From Tethya wilhelma (lineage: Eukaryota > Porifera > Demospongiae > Tethyida > Tethyidae), in NCBI GenBank assembly GCA_964030475.1, contig CAXIPT010000025.1, forward strand, positions 22,507 through 86,506: 64,000 nt of DNA, read 5' to 3'. Positions 19,134-33,419 of the stretch are shown piece by piece. The stretch's first letter is position 1, and every line of letters begins with the position of its first letter. The position numbers and the translations under genes were made by a program. Under the pieces are notes generated by a model. That model ran no database searches. It was not told where the DNA came from and saw only the letters and a list, made by a program, of their open reading frames with translations.

Positions 19134-20908
19134 TCATGTCCACAATGCAGCATAGTTGCCAAAGAGGCCGAGAGGCAGCGGTCCACCTGCTGTGAACATC
19201 TTGGACCTGGAGGAGTTGTAGCGATGAGTGTAGATGGAGCTGGGGGGAGGGGGAAGACCGCTGAAGAAATCCCTGTACGTTTGATCTTTCCTCTGAATCA
19301 AGAGAAAAGATGAGAGTATGCTAGGGAATGAAGTGGCAAGTCATTGATTGCTGTACAACGCACCAGCCATCCTTGAGAGGAATGAAGAGAGAGGGGGTGG
19401 GACGAGTCAGACTCTGTGATGAAATTGGCAGCTCTGAGATCATAGAAGTAGACATGACCTGCTCCAGTGCCAATGCTCAGCAAGGAGTCGTTGAACTGCA
19501 TCGACCTGACACCACAGTCCTTATCCGGCGAGAGAATACAGCCTGACATTTCCCCAGAGCCCTCTCTCCTGTCAATGAGGGTGACGTGGGAGCGAGAACC
19601 AACAGAATAGAGTCCAGTTTGAGCATCATACTCCAAACACACATTCTCAGAGCAATAAGAAAGAGGATATCTGGAAATCTACAAACCAATGTTCATTAAT
19701 TATTAATAATTAATGCTAGAGCTGACAGTGTGTGTGTGTGTGGGTCACCTGTTGGAAGAGAAAGACATCCCAGAAGTGGATGGCGGCTGAGCACGGATTC
19801 ACTTGTAGAGATCCCATCACCTATAGCAATACCATCACTGGTGGCTCATCAACAACTATATAATTATAGAGGCTGACTTACATAGCTCTGTTCCTCGTAG
19901 GCCATGCTCCTGACTCTCTCTCCACTGGAGGGCACACTGGGTGACTGGTGGTGTTGAGGCTGGTTAGAGAATGAAAAGATTGGGGAAAAGGAGGGCACAT
20001 TTTCTGCTAACAGATCATCTCCTTTTTCAATTCCATCGACCGTCCAAAGTGCCATGGATGAATCTCGCGAACCTACATGTCAACAAACAATATTATTACT
20101 ATTATATCAATACAACAATAAATGGATGGATGTTAAAAATACCAGTTATTAAGAGACAGTCTGTTATCCACTGTAAGTCAAAGATCCAGTCAGAGTGAGC
20201 CTATTAAAGGAAAAATAGCTTGGAAAAACAACTGCTTCCAACTAAAGTCCATCTGGTTTGAGAATGCTGCCGGAAGTGAAATAATTGGATTCACACATAG
20301 GCTAAAATAGCTAACTGGTAGGGAATAGAAAGCTGGAAAAGCTTTCCAATGGTGCTTGAAGTTTTGGATATTATTCAATTTTTTTCTACTGACATTCTCA
20401 AACCAGATGGACATTATTACTAGTAACTGTTAGTACTTACTTCTCCAGTGACTAGTGGGCACAGGTCAGGTGTGGTATAGAGAGAGAGTTCGTTACCAGA
20501 ACCTACAGCTAACATAGTAGAGTCAGGACTCAAACACAGACAATGAATTCCATTGGATCCGCTAGTTGGTGAACTGTTTATCAGTGAAGGAAGTTCGATT
20601 CTTCTCCCAGTCATTGTATCGAGAACATAAAGCTGCAGAATCACAATTAAATGAACACAATCTTCTAAAGTTAACTCACACTCTTCTAATGGTTCATTCA
20701 CCTTGCTGCATTTTGTACCAAGTGCAATATCACTATCAGTCAACCATTCCGAGCAGAATATCTTGTCACAAGTTCCAAAATCAAAGGCTCTCTCCTGAAG
20801 GAGGTGTGGCAGATAGCGAGCAAATGATGGGGTGAAGTTTGCAATGCCCTGTGTCACTGTACCATCCTTTAGCAATTGTCTATTGGATATATATTTCAGA
20901 GTAGCCAT
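19134..20908 (-). CDS. DCAF12: DDB1- and CUL4-associated factor 12
   Basis: DCAF12 is a WD40 substrate receptor of the CUL4-DDB1 ubiquitin ligase that recognises C-terminal degrons. Exons on the minus strand: 20908-20702 ([13 protein letters not shown]…GTKCSK), 20634-20442 ([15 protein letters not shown]…[11 protein letters not shown]), about 20198-20145 ([19 protein letters not shown]), 20070-19884 ([13 protein letters not shown]), 19820-19752 ([13 protein letters not shown]), about 19680-19340 ([35 protein letters not shown]) and 19310-19134 ([19 protein letters not shown]). The GSRDxSMxLW and AGGPLPxGLxGNYAxLW motifs are characteristic of the family. The intron before exon 3 contains a small foldback element. 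The gene is divergent from RPS17 with 156 bp between start codons. Confidence 0.85.
20248..20412. mobile_element. Small inverted-repeat element in a DCAF12 intron
   Basis: A 20-bp perfect inverted repeat (GTCCATCTGGTTTGAGAATG at 20248-20267 and its complement at 20393-20412) encloses about 125 bp. No coding capacity. It lies about 50 bp from the exon 3 splice acceptor. Confidence 0.6.
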
Positions 20909-21028
20909 TCCTACGACAGCATTGGAGGAAAACTAGTCGCTCTCTAGCTCTGAGTGTCTCTTGCAAGCTTGAGTCCAGCTGATCATTGACCACGCCTCCC
21001 GTAAATTCAACCATGGTAACCAAATAGA

Positions 21029-21036
21029 TCACGTGA
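21029..21036. promoter_or_regulatory. CACGTG E-box between DCAF12 and RPS17
   Basis: TCACGTGA lies 29 bp before the RPS17 start and 120 bp from the DCAF12 start. The same core recurs in other promoters of the window. Confidence 0.45.
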
Positions 21037-21064
21037 TATCGTTCTTTCGACCTTCGGATTCAGC

Positions 21065-21824
<760 letters not shown>

Positions 21825-21862
21825 ACAGTGACTGACTGACTGTTGTTGTTGCAATGATGATC

Positions 21863-23494
21863 TTATTTCCATGTAAATGAATTGTTTGAACACTTGATGC
21901 ATTGAAGTGTTACAGCTGGGGGGACATTGAAACACACGCTGGCTTTAAAAGTGCTAAACTGAATGTCAAACTGTCCATGTTGTGTTCTTTGAAGCACTTG
22001 ACAAAGATTGGTAACAGTTTGAGGGAGAATTGGGCCACTTATTTCCAGACCATAGGTGAGCTTCAGCTGCCCATCAACTCCTGACTGCTCCTGTTGGTTG
22101 CTCTCTTTAAACTGCACAGAGTAAAGTGCATGTCACTACTTGTATATGTATCATGAAGAGTGGAGTAATATATACCTTGAGAGAGGCCAGGGTGCCCCCT
22201 AGGAAGGCTGTGGGGGCCACTAGGGTGGGGGGTATGCCAGTGTGGGGGCCACTGGCAGGAATCAGGGTCTTGCAGTTGATGAGGAAGTTGCAGAGAGCCA
22301 CCAGCTGGTTCTCCCTCACACACACTGTGGACTGAGGGTGGCTGTCGATGGGTGGCTCCGCTGACTTTTGAGGGTGTCTAGAACACAAGTTAAGATGGCT
22401 GAAACAATATGGGATCAAACAACTAGTTGCCATGGATACGACGTTAGTTTGAGTCCAATGCTCTGCAGCCAAGTGGAGGCGCTCTGCTCATCTTCATGGT
22501 CGCTGTCAGTTCCCTCCAACGGGTCAGCAGCAGGTGCCAGAGGGAGGGTGTAATGGACACCCTCCCTCGTCAGAGCCTCCCTTAGCCCACTGGTGGTCGG
22601 AGAGAGGACAGCACAGCCCTTCTCAAAGAGGACGGAGAAAGAGGAGGCACACAAATAGAAGCAGGGGCAGTGGCCCGCCTTGGTCAGCTGGAAGAGAGAC
22701 TGGAAACTCACAACCCTGCAATGGTAGGCAGGACCATATGACATCACAGGTGCATCATGGTGACAGCACCTACCACTCTTCCCTCAGCTGGGACAACAGC
22801 TGATCATCAAGAGAAGGGGGAGGGGCCTCACAACTAATAATGCTGAATGATGTCATCGATGGGTGAATCCAGTATAGTAGACTGTGATGAAATGCTGATT
22901 CAGCATTCTAAAAATGCAATAAATGCTTGTATATATATTAGATAGCCTCGTTCCCAGGCTCCTTCCTCGTTAGTTTGAAATTAAGAAATGTATACGCAAG
23001 GAGGAGCCTGGGAACAAGGCTATTAGACATTCTCAATGTTAAAATCACATACCTCTGGTAACCTTTGACCTTTAGCAAAGGAGATGAGCCCTGCGCCTTC
23101 TTGGCTTGGTTTCACTGGAAGCAGCCATGAGAAGGAGACAGGAGACACAACCCTCACCTTGGTCTTGAGACTCATGTCAAGGGGAAGACCCTGCAATCAA
23201 TATTTAATAGGAAGTGGTTTGACTGATATGTGTACGCAGTGAATGCTACCTCATTCTTCAGTTCATCACTCCCACTGGCAGCACCTGGTGACCCCTTCAA
23301 CCTCTGCATGTATGTGTGTGTGGAGGGGGTGTGATTCAGCCTGCACTTGCAAGCATGCATTTATATACCTTCACTGTTTGTGTTGGCAACTGGTGTTCTT
23401 CTATTGGTCTCTTCAGGGGTTGTCTGGAAACGGTCTTCTTCTTCAGTTTAACCACTTCATTAGGGGTCTTCCATCTCCTACCGGTAGAAGCCAT
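21863..23494 (-). CDS. DONSON: DONSON, replication fork protein
   Basis: DONSON helps load GINS for CMG helicase assembly and protects replication forks in the nucleus. Exon 1 starts at ATG 23494 (MASTGRRWKTPNEVVKLKKK). Later exons give SFSWLLPVKPSQEGAGLISF (about 23185-23055), AFHHSLLYWIHPSM…DDQLLSQLREEW (about 22915-22772), VVSFQSLFQLTKAGHCPCFY to SPTTSGLREALTREGVHYTL and SDHEDEQSASTWLQSIG (22720-22440), then PPIDSHPQSTVCVRENQLVALCNFL…GPHTGIPPTLVAPTAFLGG (22380-22180). The last gives YGLEISGPILPQTVTNLCQ…ASVCFNVPP (about 22115-21863). These match DONSON blocks in order. The protein is shorter than human (566), chiefly between exon 1 and the WIHPS block and at the C-terminus. A MITE sits in an intron at 22943-23022. 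Confidence 0.85.
22943..23022. mobile_element. 80-bp MITE with TTAGA target-site duplication
   Basis: Termini TAGCCTCGTTCCCAGGCTCC and its near-perfect inverse frame an 80-bp insertion in a DONSON intron. It is flanked by TTAGA on both sides (22938-22942 and 23023-23027), a 5-bp target-site duplication. It is non-coding, a non-autonomous DNA transposon relic. Confidence 0.75.
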
Positions 23495-23591
23495 CCTAAA
23501 TTATTATCAATACAAAATTTCATTGTAAAAACGTTTAATTAGAAACTTTAAAACAACACATACATTATTATGTATAATACATGACATTGTA

Positions 23592-25769
23592 TTAGAGTGT
23601 TCTGCTAAAATACAGCACATCTGTTAATGGAATAGTAAATGTTTGAGTGGCTCCTCCTGAACACTGGGAGTTGTCACACTTGGAGGTTTGGTCGCTGGGT
23701 TCCTCCACAGTCCAGTTGGTGCCCTCAGGGAAGTAGACGCTCCTCACAGCACTCTGTCCCCCGGCCTCCAGTATCGGGGCGACCATGATGTCATCTCCAA
23801 TGAGGAACTGGTCAGAGATGGTCACAGTGTGTGCGTCCAAAGCTGACAGCCACCACAGCGGGCGGATGAGGGGGTACCCACTTGTAGTAGCATTATTGGC
23901 CAATGCAATGAACTTAGAACTCAGTTTTTTGTGTATTGCTAGCAGTTTCCTAGCGTGCTCCTCCACTGAGTAGACAGAAGGAGGCGTTGAGAACTGCATG
24001 AATGGAAGAAAGGTGGCCAGTTGCATCCACCGAATGTACAGCTCTCTCTCGGGGCTCTTCTCTGCCCCTCCAATTGTTCCTGGGATGACAAACGGATAGC
24101 CTCCAATACCAAGAGCCAGAACAGCATTCAAAACAGAACGAAGTCCATTTTCAGGACCCCAATTGGAGCTCCGATCCAGTAATTGAATAACCACAGGCTG
24201 ATCTTGAGTGAAAAACCCAACACGAACTTCAGGGAAGCCGTTGCCAGATGACCTCATCTGAGATACAAAATGAACGTATGATTTAGTGAAGTCACCAGCT
24301 TGGTCGAGCCCCTCTATCAGCACACACTCTGGCAGCACGGTGTACTGACCTCCATCAAACTTCAGAACACTCACTTTACTTTGAGCAGCAAAGTCAATGA
24401 AGTTTTGGCTGTGGAAGTGTGCGGTGTCATTGTTGATAGTGTTAATGATGGCACCGTAGAGATCCCACCACTTGACGAGGGTCACGCTCTCATCCGCGGT
24501 GCCAGGAAGGAGGGCAGAGTTGGAGAGGGCGGCAGAGAAGTCAGAGTCAGTGTGAGGGATGAACGGGTGAACCCAGGCTCCAAAGGTGGCGTCAGACGAG
24601 AGATTCAGCTGCAAATTAAGACCATTGTTGCGGGAGTAGCTGTTGTTGATAGCCAACTGACTAATGCCAAAGCTGCTGATCCCATCGATGTAAGATTGGA
24701 GGGAGGACTCTGTGACGGTGTCCAAATAAGGCCAGGTGGTCCACATTGGCTGCTGGAATAGCTCATCAGCTGGCACTTCATTTGCATGTGAGATATGAGA
24801 GTCCAAAAAGTACTGGGCCACGTCAGATATACTTTCAAAGATGCAAAGACTGTAGTTGAAGAAAGTTTTATCGAGAGCTTTTGGTGCACATTCCAATTCA
24901 AACGGTTGTGAATAGAGACAGAGTTGATGCGTGCCTGTGTCATTGTTCAAGGAGACATAGAGTTGGACACCCTCGTCAACGAGCAGACCAACGCCATTGG
25001 AGGAGAGCCAGAGAGGGTGGAGGACAGAGCCAAACGAGTTCCTACTGCTAGGATCTTCAAGATAATCGTGAGGCAGAAATGGGACCTTGCCAGGCAGGGA
25101 GTTGCGCTCCAATGGCCACTGCTGGTTGTAGAGCTCATAGGCTCCAAACCAGGAGGCATCTTCCAGCTCAAAGCAGTCAGTAAGAGGGTACTGCTGGGAG
25201 GTAAGCCCAACCCACTCGATACGAAGGCAGTTGTTGGTCCTCCCGGGATGGCGGGTGATGTTGAGAACAGTGTCAGAGGAATGGTTGAACACGTTCACCT
25301 TTATCTCTCGATTGAACTCGTGGTTTACTCCCAGAGAAGCTCTCAGCACCGAGCGACCTTGTCTGCACAGAACGAACGTCCCAGTATCGCCGAAATACAG
25401 AAAGGGAAATTCATCATAATCTTCACCAAAACTAACATCTTCAAAATCGGAGCAATCCTCCCTCCCCCTACTCTCGAGGATCAACGGCACGGACACTAGT
25501 ATGACGGCCATCACCAACAGAACACCTACAGTTATCCACCAGGCCAAATACTTCCCTTTAGGAGAGGAATCTTGAGCGAGTTTGTTTCTCAAAATCCTGA
25601 TGGGGTTCTTTGCGCCTCTCTTCATGACGTGGTTCTCTTCGGCCAGGTTCGGGCTGGGCGAGCGGCTCTCTCTCGAGACGTTAATGGTGATGGCATCGTT
25701 TTCCACTAGTTGAATCTCGTCTTCCTCTTCCATGTTCACTGTACGGCGCCGAGAAATACCAACAGACAT
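23592..25769 (-). CDS. MYORG: MYORG-like glycoside hydrolase family 31 membrane protein
   Basis: A single exon encodes about 725 residues. The layout is an acidic N-terminal cytosolic tail, one transmembrane helix at residues ~75-98 (WWITVGVLLVMAVILVSVPL), a luminal beta-rich domain and a GH31 catalytic barrel. MYORG is an ER/nuclear-envelope alpha-galactosidase in vertebrates, a type II membrane protein of 714 residues; length and topology match. Putative nucleophile Asp ~472 lies in SVLKFDGGQYTVLPE and putative acid/base Asp ~532 in VVIQLLDRSSNWG. Other family blocks are GGYPFVIPGTIGG, MQLATFLPFMQFSTPP, RPLWWL and FLIGDDIMVAPIL. I chose the ATG at 25769; a longer frame begins with GTG. The gene is divergent from the phosphatase gene at 25890, and its 5' end is duplicated at 27139-27218. 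Confidence 0.88.
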   Translation of the reverse strand: MSVGISRRRTVNMEEEDEIQLVENDAITINVSRESRSPSPNLAEENHVMKRGAKNPIRILRNKLAQDSSPKGKYLAWWITVGVLLVMAVILVSVPLILESRGREDCSDFEDVSFGEDYDEFPFLYFGDTGTFVLCRQGRSVLRASLGVNHEFNREIKVNVFNHSSDTVLNITRHPGRTNNCLRIEWVGLTSQQYPLTDCFELEDASWFGAYELYNQQWPLERNSLPGKVPFLPHDYLEDPSSRNSFGSVLHPLWLSSNGVGLLVDEGVQLYVSLNNDTGTHQLCLYSQPFELECAPKALDKTFFNYSLCIFESISDVAQYFLDSHISHANEVPADELFQQPMWTTWPYLDTVTESSLQSYIDGISSFGISQLAINNSYSRNNGLNLQLNLSSDATFGAWVHPFIPHTDSDFSAALSNSALLPGTADESVTLVKWWDLYGAIINTINNDTAHFHSQNFIDFAAQSKVSVLKFDGGQYTVLPECVLIEGLDQAGDFTKSYVHFVSQMRSSGNGFPEVRVGFFTQDQPVVIQLLDRSSNWGPENGLRSVLNAVLALGIGGYPFVIPGTIGGAEKSPERELYIRWMQLATFLPFMQFSTPPSVYSVEEHARKLLAIHKKLSSKFIALANNATTSGYPLIRPLWWLSALDAHTVTISDQFLIGDDIMVAPILEAGGQSAVRSVYFPEGTNWTVEEPSDQTSKCDNSQCSGGATQTFTIPLTDVLYFSRTL

Positions 25770-25788
25770 CTTTTTCACACTAAATATT

Positions 25789-25800
25789 GGTCACGTGACC
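25789..25800. promoter_or_regulatory. GGTCACGTGACC palindrome between MYORG and PTPR
   Basis: A perfect 12-bp palindrome with a CACGTG core, resembling CLEAR/USF-type E-boxes. It lies 20 bp from the MYORG start and 90 bp from the phosphatase start. It is retained unchanged in unit 2 at 27236-27247. Confidence 0.5.
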
Positions 25801-25889
25801 TTGTTTTCAAAGTCAAGCGGTCATCGAAAGCAGCCCCACCCTCTTTTTCAGCTGGAGCTAGCTCTGATATATCTGTCCGTGAAGGAGTC

Positions 25890-27130
25890 ATGGCATCATT
25901 GCTACTACTGGTGTGTGTGTGCCTAACAGGTTAGTAGTTTGTTTGTGGTTGATATATATATCTATAGATAGATAAACTTTTATTGTCACGCGCAATTAGC
26001 TATAAATATAAAATACATACAATGACAAGTTGAAACTGTAAAGAATTTTAACAAAAGAAATTAACAATTAGGGGCAGATCATAGGTGTCTCCACTGCAGA
26101 GGAATTAGGTTTCCTTTTTATTTGTTTATTTTTTGTTGTTACTATTTTTTTGTTGGTTTGTTTGTTGTTGTTACGATATTAATTTTTTTGATCTTTGCAG
26201 GTGTTAAGTGTGTTGTAGGTAGTACAACTCCAGAGCCAACATCAACCCAAGAAGATGACCTCCTGATGCCTTACTCCTACACTCTGTCCACTGGCAGCAC
26301 CAGCTTGGTGTCCATGGAGCCTTCTCCTGTGCCTCTTGGTTTAGGAAGTGGGCTGGATGTGTCAGGCTCTGGGTCTGGGGACAGCACACCACTCTTAACA
26401 ACCACACTGTTGGAAGAGACTACCACTATGGACCAGCCAACACTGCCACTCAGCTACATCTCATTAACGTTCACCAACCTTCCACTAGACTCCTATAATC
26501 CTACACTGATAACTGTGTTAGCCGAGAGCATAGCACGTGCTCTCCAACTGGACTCCCTTCCTCTCATTCTTGTGGACACCATCTCAAGTTCGGACGATCA
26601 AACAGTTCTCAATGTCTACTTTCTCTCTTCTGATTCCAAGGACCTTGCTCGCTATTCCTCAGCTCTCCTGTTGACTGAAGACCCAGACTGGCTTCAGATA
26701 CAAATGGAATATGTAAGAGATAGGCCAATGTCACTGTAGTCATAGCTCCTTGTCATAATTTATAATATTATTGTGATTGTGGTGCAGGAGTTGGTAGCAA
26801 TTGAAGTTGTTAATGTGAGGAGTGCTCCGTTGGACCTTCCTTGGTGGAACTGGCTTATCATTGGCGCATGTCTAACAAGTGCAGTCACATCATTTCTCCT
26901 TCTGTGTGTAGCTGTAAGTCATCCCAGACCAATACCTCTGTTGACCTTTGCCCTTTGCACACATTAGTGCTGTTGCAGAGCTGTGTTCAAACACAAAAAG
27001 AAGCCTTCCTTGCTCCGCACACCTGTTAAACCTCTGCTCATGAATGGACACTCACTTCCTCTGCAAGAAAGAGAACAAATGGCTAGAAAGATCTCACGTA
27101 TCAGTTTCAATCCACGTGGAAAGGTAGAGC
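25890..27130 (+). pseudogene. Truncated first copy of the receptor tyrosine phosphatase gene
   Basis: Contains the signal-peptide exon (MASLLLLVCVCLTG), the Ser/Thr-rich ectodomain exon (about 26201-26715), the transmembrane exon (PWWNWLIIGACLTSAVTSFL) and the juxtamembrane exon up to SRISFNPRGK, all with splice signals, but no phosphatase domain. Immediately after, unit 2 of the duplication begins. If transcribed it could read through into the downstream copy by skipping, or give a short membrane protein. The ectodomain differs from the complete copy by a three-residue STS insertion and a few substitutions. Whether it is expressed cannot be told from sequence. Confidence 0.75.
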
Positions 27131-27138
27131 TATTGTCA

Positions 27139-27218
27139 ATGGCATCGTTTTCCACGAGTTGAATCTCGTCTTCCTCTTCCATGTTCACTGTACGGCGCCG
27201 AGAAATACCAGTGGACAT
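27139..27218 (-). pseudogene. Orphan 5' stub of MYORG
   Basis: A duplicated MYORG start (MSTGISRRRTVNMEEEDEIQ and five more residues) with its promoter, on the minus strand. After 27 codons it runs into the end of unit 1 (phosphatase juxtamembrane exon, antisense). No function is expected, but the promoter could drive antisense transcription through copy 1. Confidence 0.75.
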
Positions 27219-27341
27219 CTTTTTCGCTAAACATTGGTCACGTGACCTTGTTTTCAAAAGTCAAGCGGTCATCAAAAGCAGCCCCACCCTCTTTTTCAGC
27301 TGGAGCTATATAGCTCTGATATGTCTGTCCGTGAAGGAGTC

Positions 27342-30238
<2,897 letters not shown>

Positions 30239-30429
30239 TTACAGCCCCACCCATTTGTATCTATTTTAACGATATTAAAAAATATATTTAAATATTATGC
30301 ATGTGGGCGGAGCCAGAATAGGTTTCCTGTTGCCAGCAAGTTTAGTGAGCCCTGCAAACGATCTCTTTCTGAAGTACTTTGACTCTGAGTGTCTGGGCGT
30401 GTGCAAGCGAACCAAGGTGAAATATAGCA

Positions 30430-30762
30430 ATGGCGACTCAGCCTCCAGCTAAGCCCGTCGATGAGATGGACGTGGATACAATGACGCTCACTAGATTTGT
30501 GTTGAACGAGCAGAGGAAGTCAACTGGAGCTACTGGCAGTCTCACCATGCTGCTCAACTCGCTGCTCACTGCAATCAAAGCCATCTCAACAGCTGTGAGG
30601 AGAGCGGGATTTGCTAGACTGTGAGTTTTGAGTATTAAACGCTCATGAATGATATATTAAAATATGTAAATGTTCAATCAATGAAGTGATAAGGGCTGTC
30701 AAAAATTTGCTGCATTTCCAAGAGTTCCTATGATATCCTGTCTCCATTCCCATCCTCCAGTG

Positions 30763-30804
<42 letters not shown>

Positions 30805-31351
30805 GGGTAGCACTGTTGGCGAGACCAACATACAGGGAGAAGAGCAGAAGAAACTTGATGTTATTGCAAACGAACTCTTCATTAACATGCTCAAGTCGTC
30901 CTATGAGGTAACTCAATGGTTGTCATGGCAACTGATATGGTACCTATGGCGACTGTAGGTTGGTGTGATGGTGTCTGAAGAGAATGATCAGTGCATTGAG
31001 GTTCCCGCTGCCGATAGAGGCAAGTATGTGGTGTCCTTTGACCCCCTGGATGGCTCCTCCAACATCGACTGTCTCGTCTCCATCGGTTCAATCTTTGGTA
31101 TTTGGAGGAAGGTAATCTCAGCATACATGGGGTTAACCCTGCCGTTAGTCATTCATTAATGGTTGTTTGCGTGCAGATCTGTGAAGGCCCAGCGTGTGAA
31201 GCTGACCTCCTTCAGCCAGGCAACCAGATGGTGGCTGCTGGCTATGCCCTCTACGGAAGTGCTACCATGATTGTCCTCTCCACGGGCAACGGGGTCAATG
31301 GATTCACTCTTGATCCAGTGAGGCAGCCCCTCAATCAATGAGTGTTAATGT

Positions 31352-31424
<73 letters not shown>

Positions 31425-32542
31425 GCTTCCCGATCATGTTGTATCAGTCAATCCCCTGACAACAACCTACTCTCACGTTGGGTTCTTTAGGTAGAGTGAT
31501 TAGTTTTGTTCTTTTCTTGTTTCGATTTGAAGTTTGATCCAGATATGCTCGCATTATTATTATATCACACAAAACACACTTTGATGATAATATAAAAGTA
31601 TTGTATTAAATATTATTATTGTTGTGGATTTTTGCACGTATATTTGCAATGTTTGTTTGTTGTATTGGTCTCAAGTGTACATGTTTGTTTTATATTAAGA
31701 AAAAAGACCTACAAAATTTATGGTGTGTTCACAAAATAGGCATATTTTTGCTGTTTATTCTGGAATTGTGGGGTTGTAATTGGGATTTCAGGACACTGCG
31801 CAGTTATCAAAACCGGTTGTAACGCCCACTCCAAGTATCCTTTGCATTTCAGCTGTGGTTAGAAAGTTAACTTAGTAATGATGTCGGTGATTTCTAGTTC
31901 TAGATCTGCGTCTATTTTTCTCTTTCTCTTTGCTACAATAACATGGAGACCCTCCACTTCAGACCAGATTGTACGTGTATGTCCAGGCCCTCACAGTAGT
32001 AAGTCTAAACTGATATCTATGGTTACTGAATGGTGTATTCTTGTTGTAATGAACTTCATTAACACTGGGATGTATGCCTGTGTGTAAATTATTTTGCATG
32101 TAGCCACTCTCATTGCACTAGCTGCATTAGTTAACAGTTGATAGCTCTCAGTAAACCAGAAACAAGACTTTGGTTTGGCTAGGCTGAACCATCAAGTCCG
32201 GGATGGTTAATAGTTTGCATACAGCTATCATCTTTCTGATCATTCAGGTCTCCATTCCTNCAGCAAGAGCCCCAAGGGAAAGGTACTCCATTGCATGTCC
32301 GATCCTCAGACTGTGATTCACTGCATGTGTGTGTGTCTGTTGTTTAATAATAGCTGCGCCTGCTCTACGAGTGTGATCCTATGGCCTACATCATTGAACA
32401 AGCTGGTGGGAAGGCCCACTCCGGAGTGAAGCCCATCCTGGACATCCAGCCAACTTCAATCCACCAGAGAGCCCCCATCTTTATTGGCTCGAAGGAGAAT
32501 GTTGACGACTTCCTCAAAGTCCAGGCAGAAATGAAGAAGTGA
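30430..32542 (+). CDS. FBP1: Fructose-1,6-bisphosphatase, middle exons missing
   Basis: Gluconeogenic enzyme hydrolysing fructose-1,6-bisphosphate. Exons seen: 30430-30620 ([19 protein letters not shown]…[13 protein letters not shown], including the AMP-site region), about 30804-30905 ([20 protein letters not shown]), 30959-31110 ([13 protein letters not shown]; metal-binding [20 protein letters not shown]), 31177-31319 ([20 protein letters not shown]), a scrap after the N at 32260 (SKSPKGK) and 32354-32542 ([20 protein letters not shown]…[18 protein letters not shown]). Roughly 90 residues between VNGFTLDP and SKSPKGK, including the substrate-binding NEGY and GSMVADVHR blocks, are absent. 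The N plus unrelated sequence at 31430-32259 suggests an assembly gap more than a dead gene. Exon 2 has its acceptor directly after (AC)n. Confidence 0.85.
31350..31422. repeat. (TC)n microsatellite ending in a splice-acceptor-like CAG
   Basis: About 73 bp of TC repeat followed by CAG and a short open segment ([20 protein letters not shown]) that does not match fructose bisphosphatase. It is within the disrupted part of the FBP locus. Confidence 0.9.
31878..31998 (+). CDS. Stray signal-peptide first exon
   Basis: ATG followed by a hydrophobic leader ([14 protein letters not shown]) and then [14 protein letters not shown], closed by a GTAAGT donor. It looks like the first exon of a secreted or membrane protein, but no following exon is recognised before the N at 32260. 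It sits where the middle exons of fructose bisphosphatase should be. Probably a mis-joined piece of another locus, or chance. Confidence 0.3.
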
Positions 32543-32729
32543 ATTAATTAACAGTCCTAGCTTAAAGTCTATCAAACAGTTTTTATATAATTTTACATAC
32601 TTTGTGCACTAGTTGGCATAATAACCATGATTGCAGGAACAGTGGTTTTACTATTACTATTAATTATTATGCAATTCAAACTGTTCAAAGCATGCCAAAT
32701 CTGTTAGAGGTGAAAGGTCAAATTTGATC

Positions 32730-33350
32730 ATGGCAGGGGTGTTATGGCGTGTGTGGAAATGGCTGGTTCACTTGTTCACCGGCACTTGTGAAATCTACAG
32801 AATATGTCTCTCGGAAGAGCAACTCCACGAGAAGACCAGCAGAGTTGGTGAGCTAATTCACTCCATATTATGGTACTGGTTGAAACACAGTCTTATTATA
32901 TAAATTTGTTGCTATTTTACAGAACAGAGTCTGAGAAGCTCTAAATGTGAGGTGAGGTATTTGTTGAGATGGTGTGTTGGTACCAGCAGTTGTAATAATT
33001 GTGCACCTCATGGACGGACAGGCGCTGAGGAGCCTGGTTAGAAACAGTGCTCACCTTAGTGAAGAAGAGGTCATTGAGGTCATCGTCAAAGAGAAACATA
33101 TTTCTTCGTCCGTCAAGATAAAGTACGTTTAATATTTTATTAAATCACTTTATCATTTGTTGCCTTGTGTTAGATTGCTGCCGGCTGTTCAGCCTGTGGT
33201 GGAGAGACTGAGGGGGGTGAGGGTGCTACTGGCGACAGTGGAAGAGCTGAGGGGCCAGCCTTACTCCCAGGCCAACCAGGACCACGAGAGCTCCCTGATG
33301 GAGGTGTAGTCTTTCACTAGCTCATTATAATGTCCTCTCACTCTTTGAGG

Positions 33351-33419
<69 letters not shown>

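Larger units (their letters stand above)
25690..27138. repeat. Tandem duplication, unit 1 (1,449 bp)
   Basis: Unit 1 carries the first ~80 coding bases of MYORG (minus), the shared promoter and the first exons of the phosphatase gene (plus). It is followed directly by unit 2 at 27139. The units differ by scattered substitutions and short indels (for example a 12-bp deletion in the Ser/Thr-rich exon and a changed GT-rich intron), a few percent overall. Confidence 0.9.

Noticed and set aside
24300..25499. Long plus-strand frames (153 and 191 codons) opposite MYORG
   Set aside because: They are antisense shadows of a strong coding exon. Their composition follows the MYORG codons and they show no motif.
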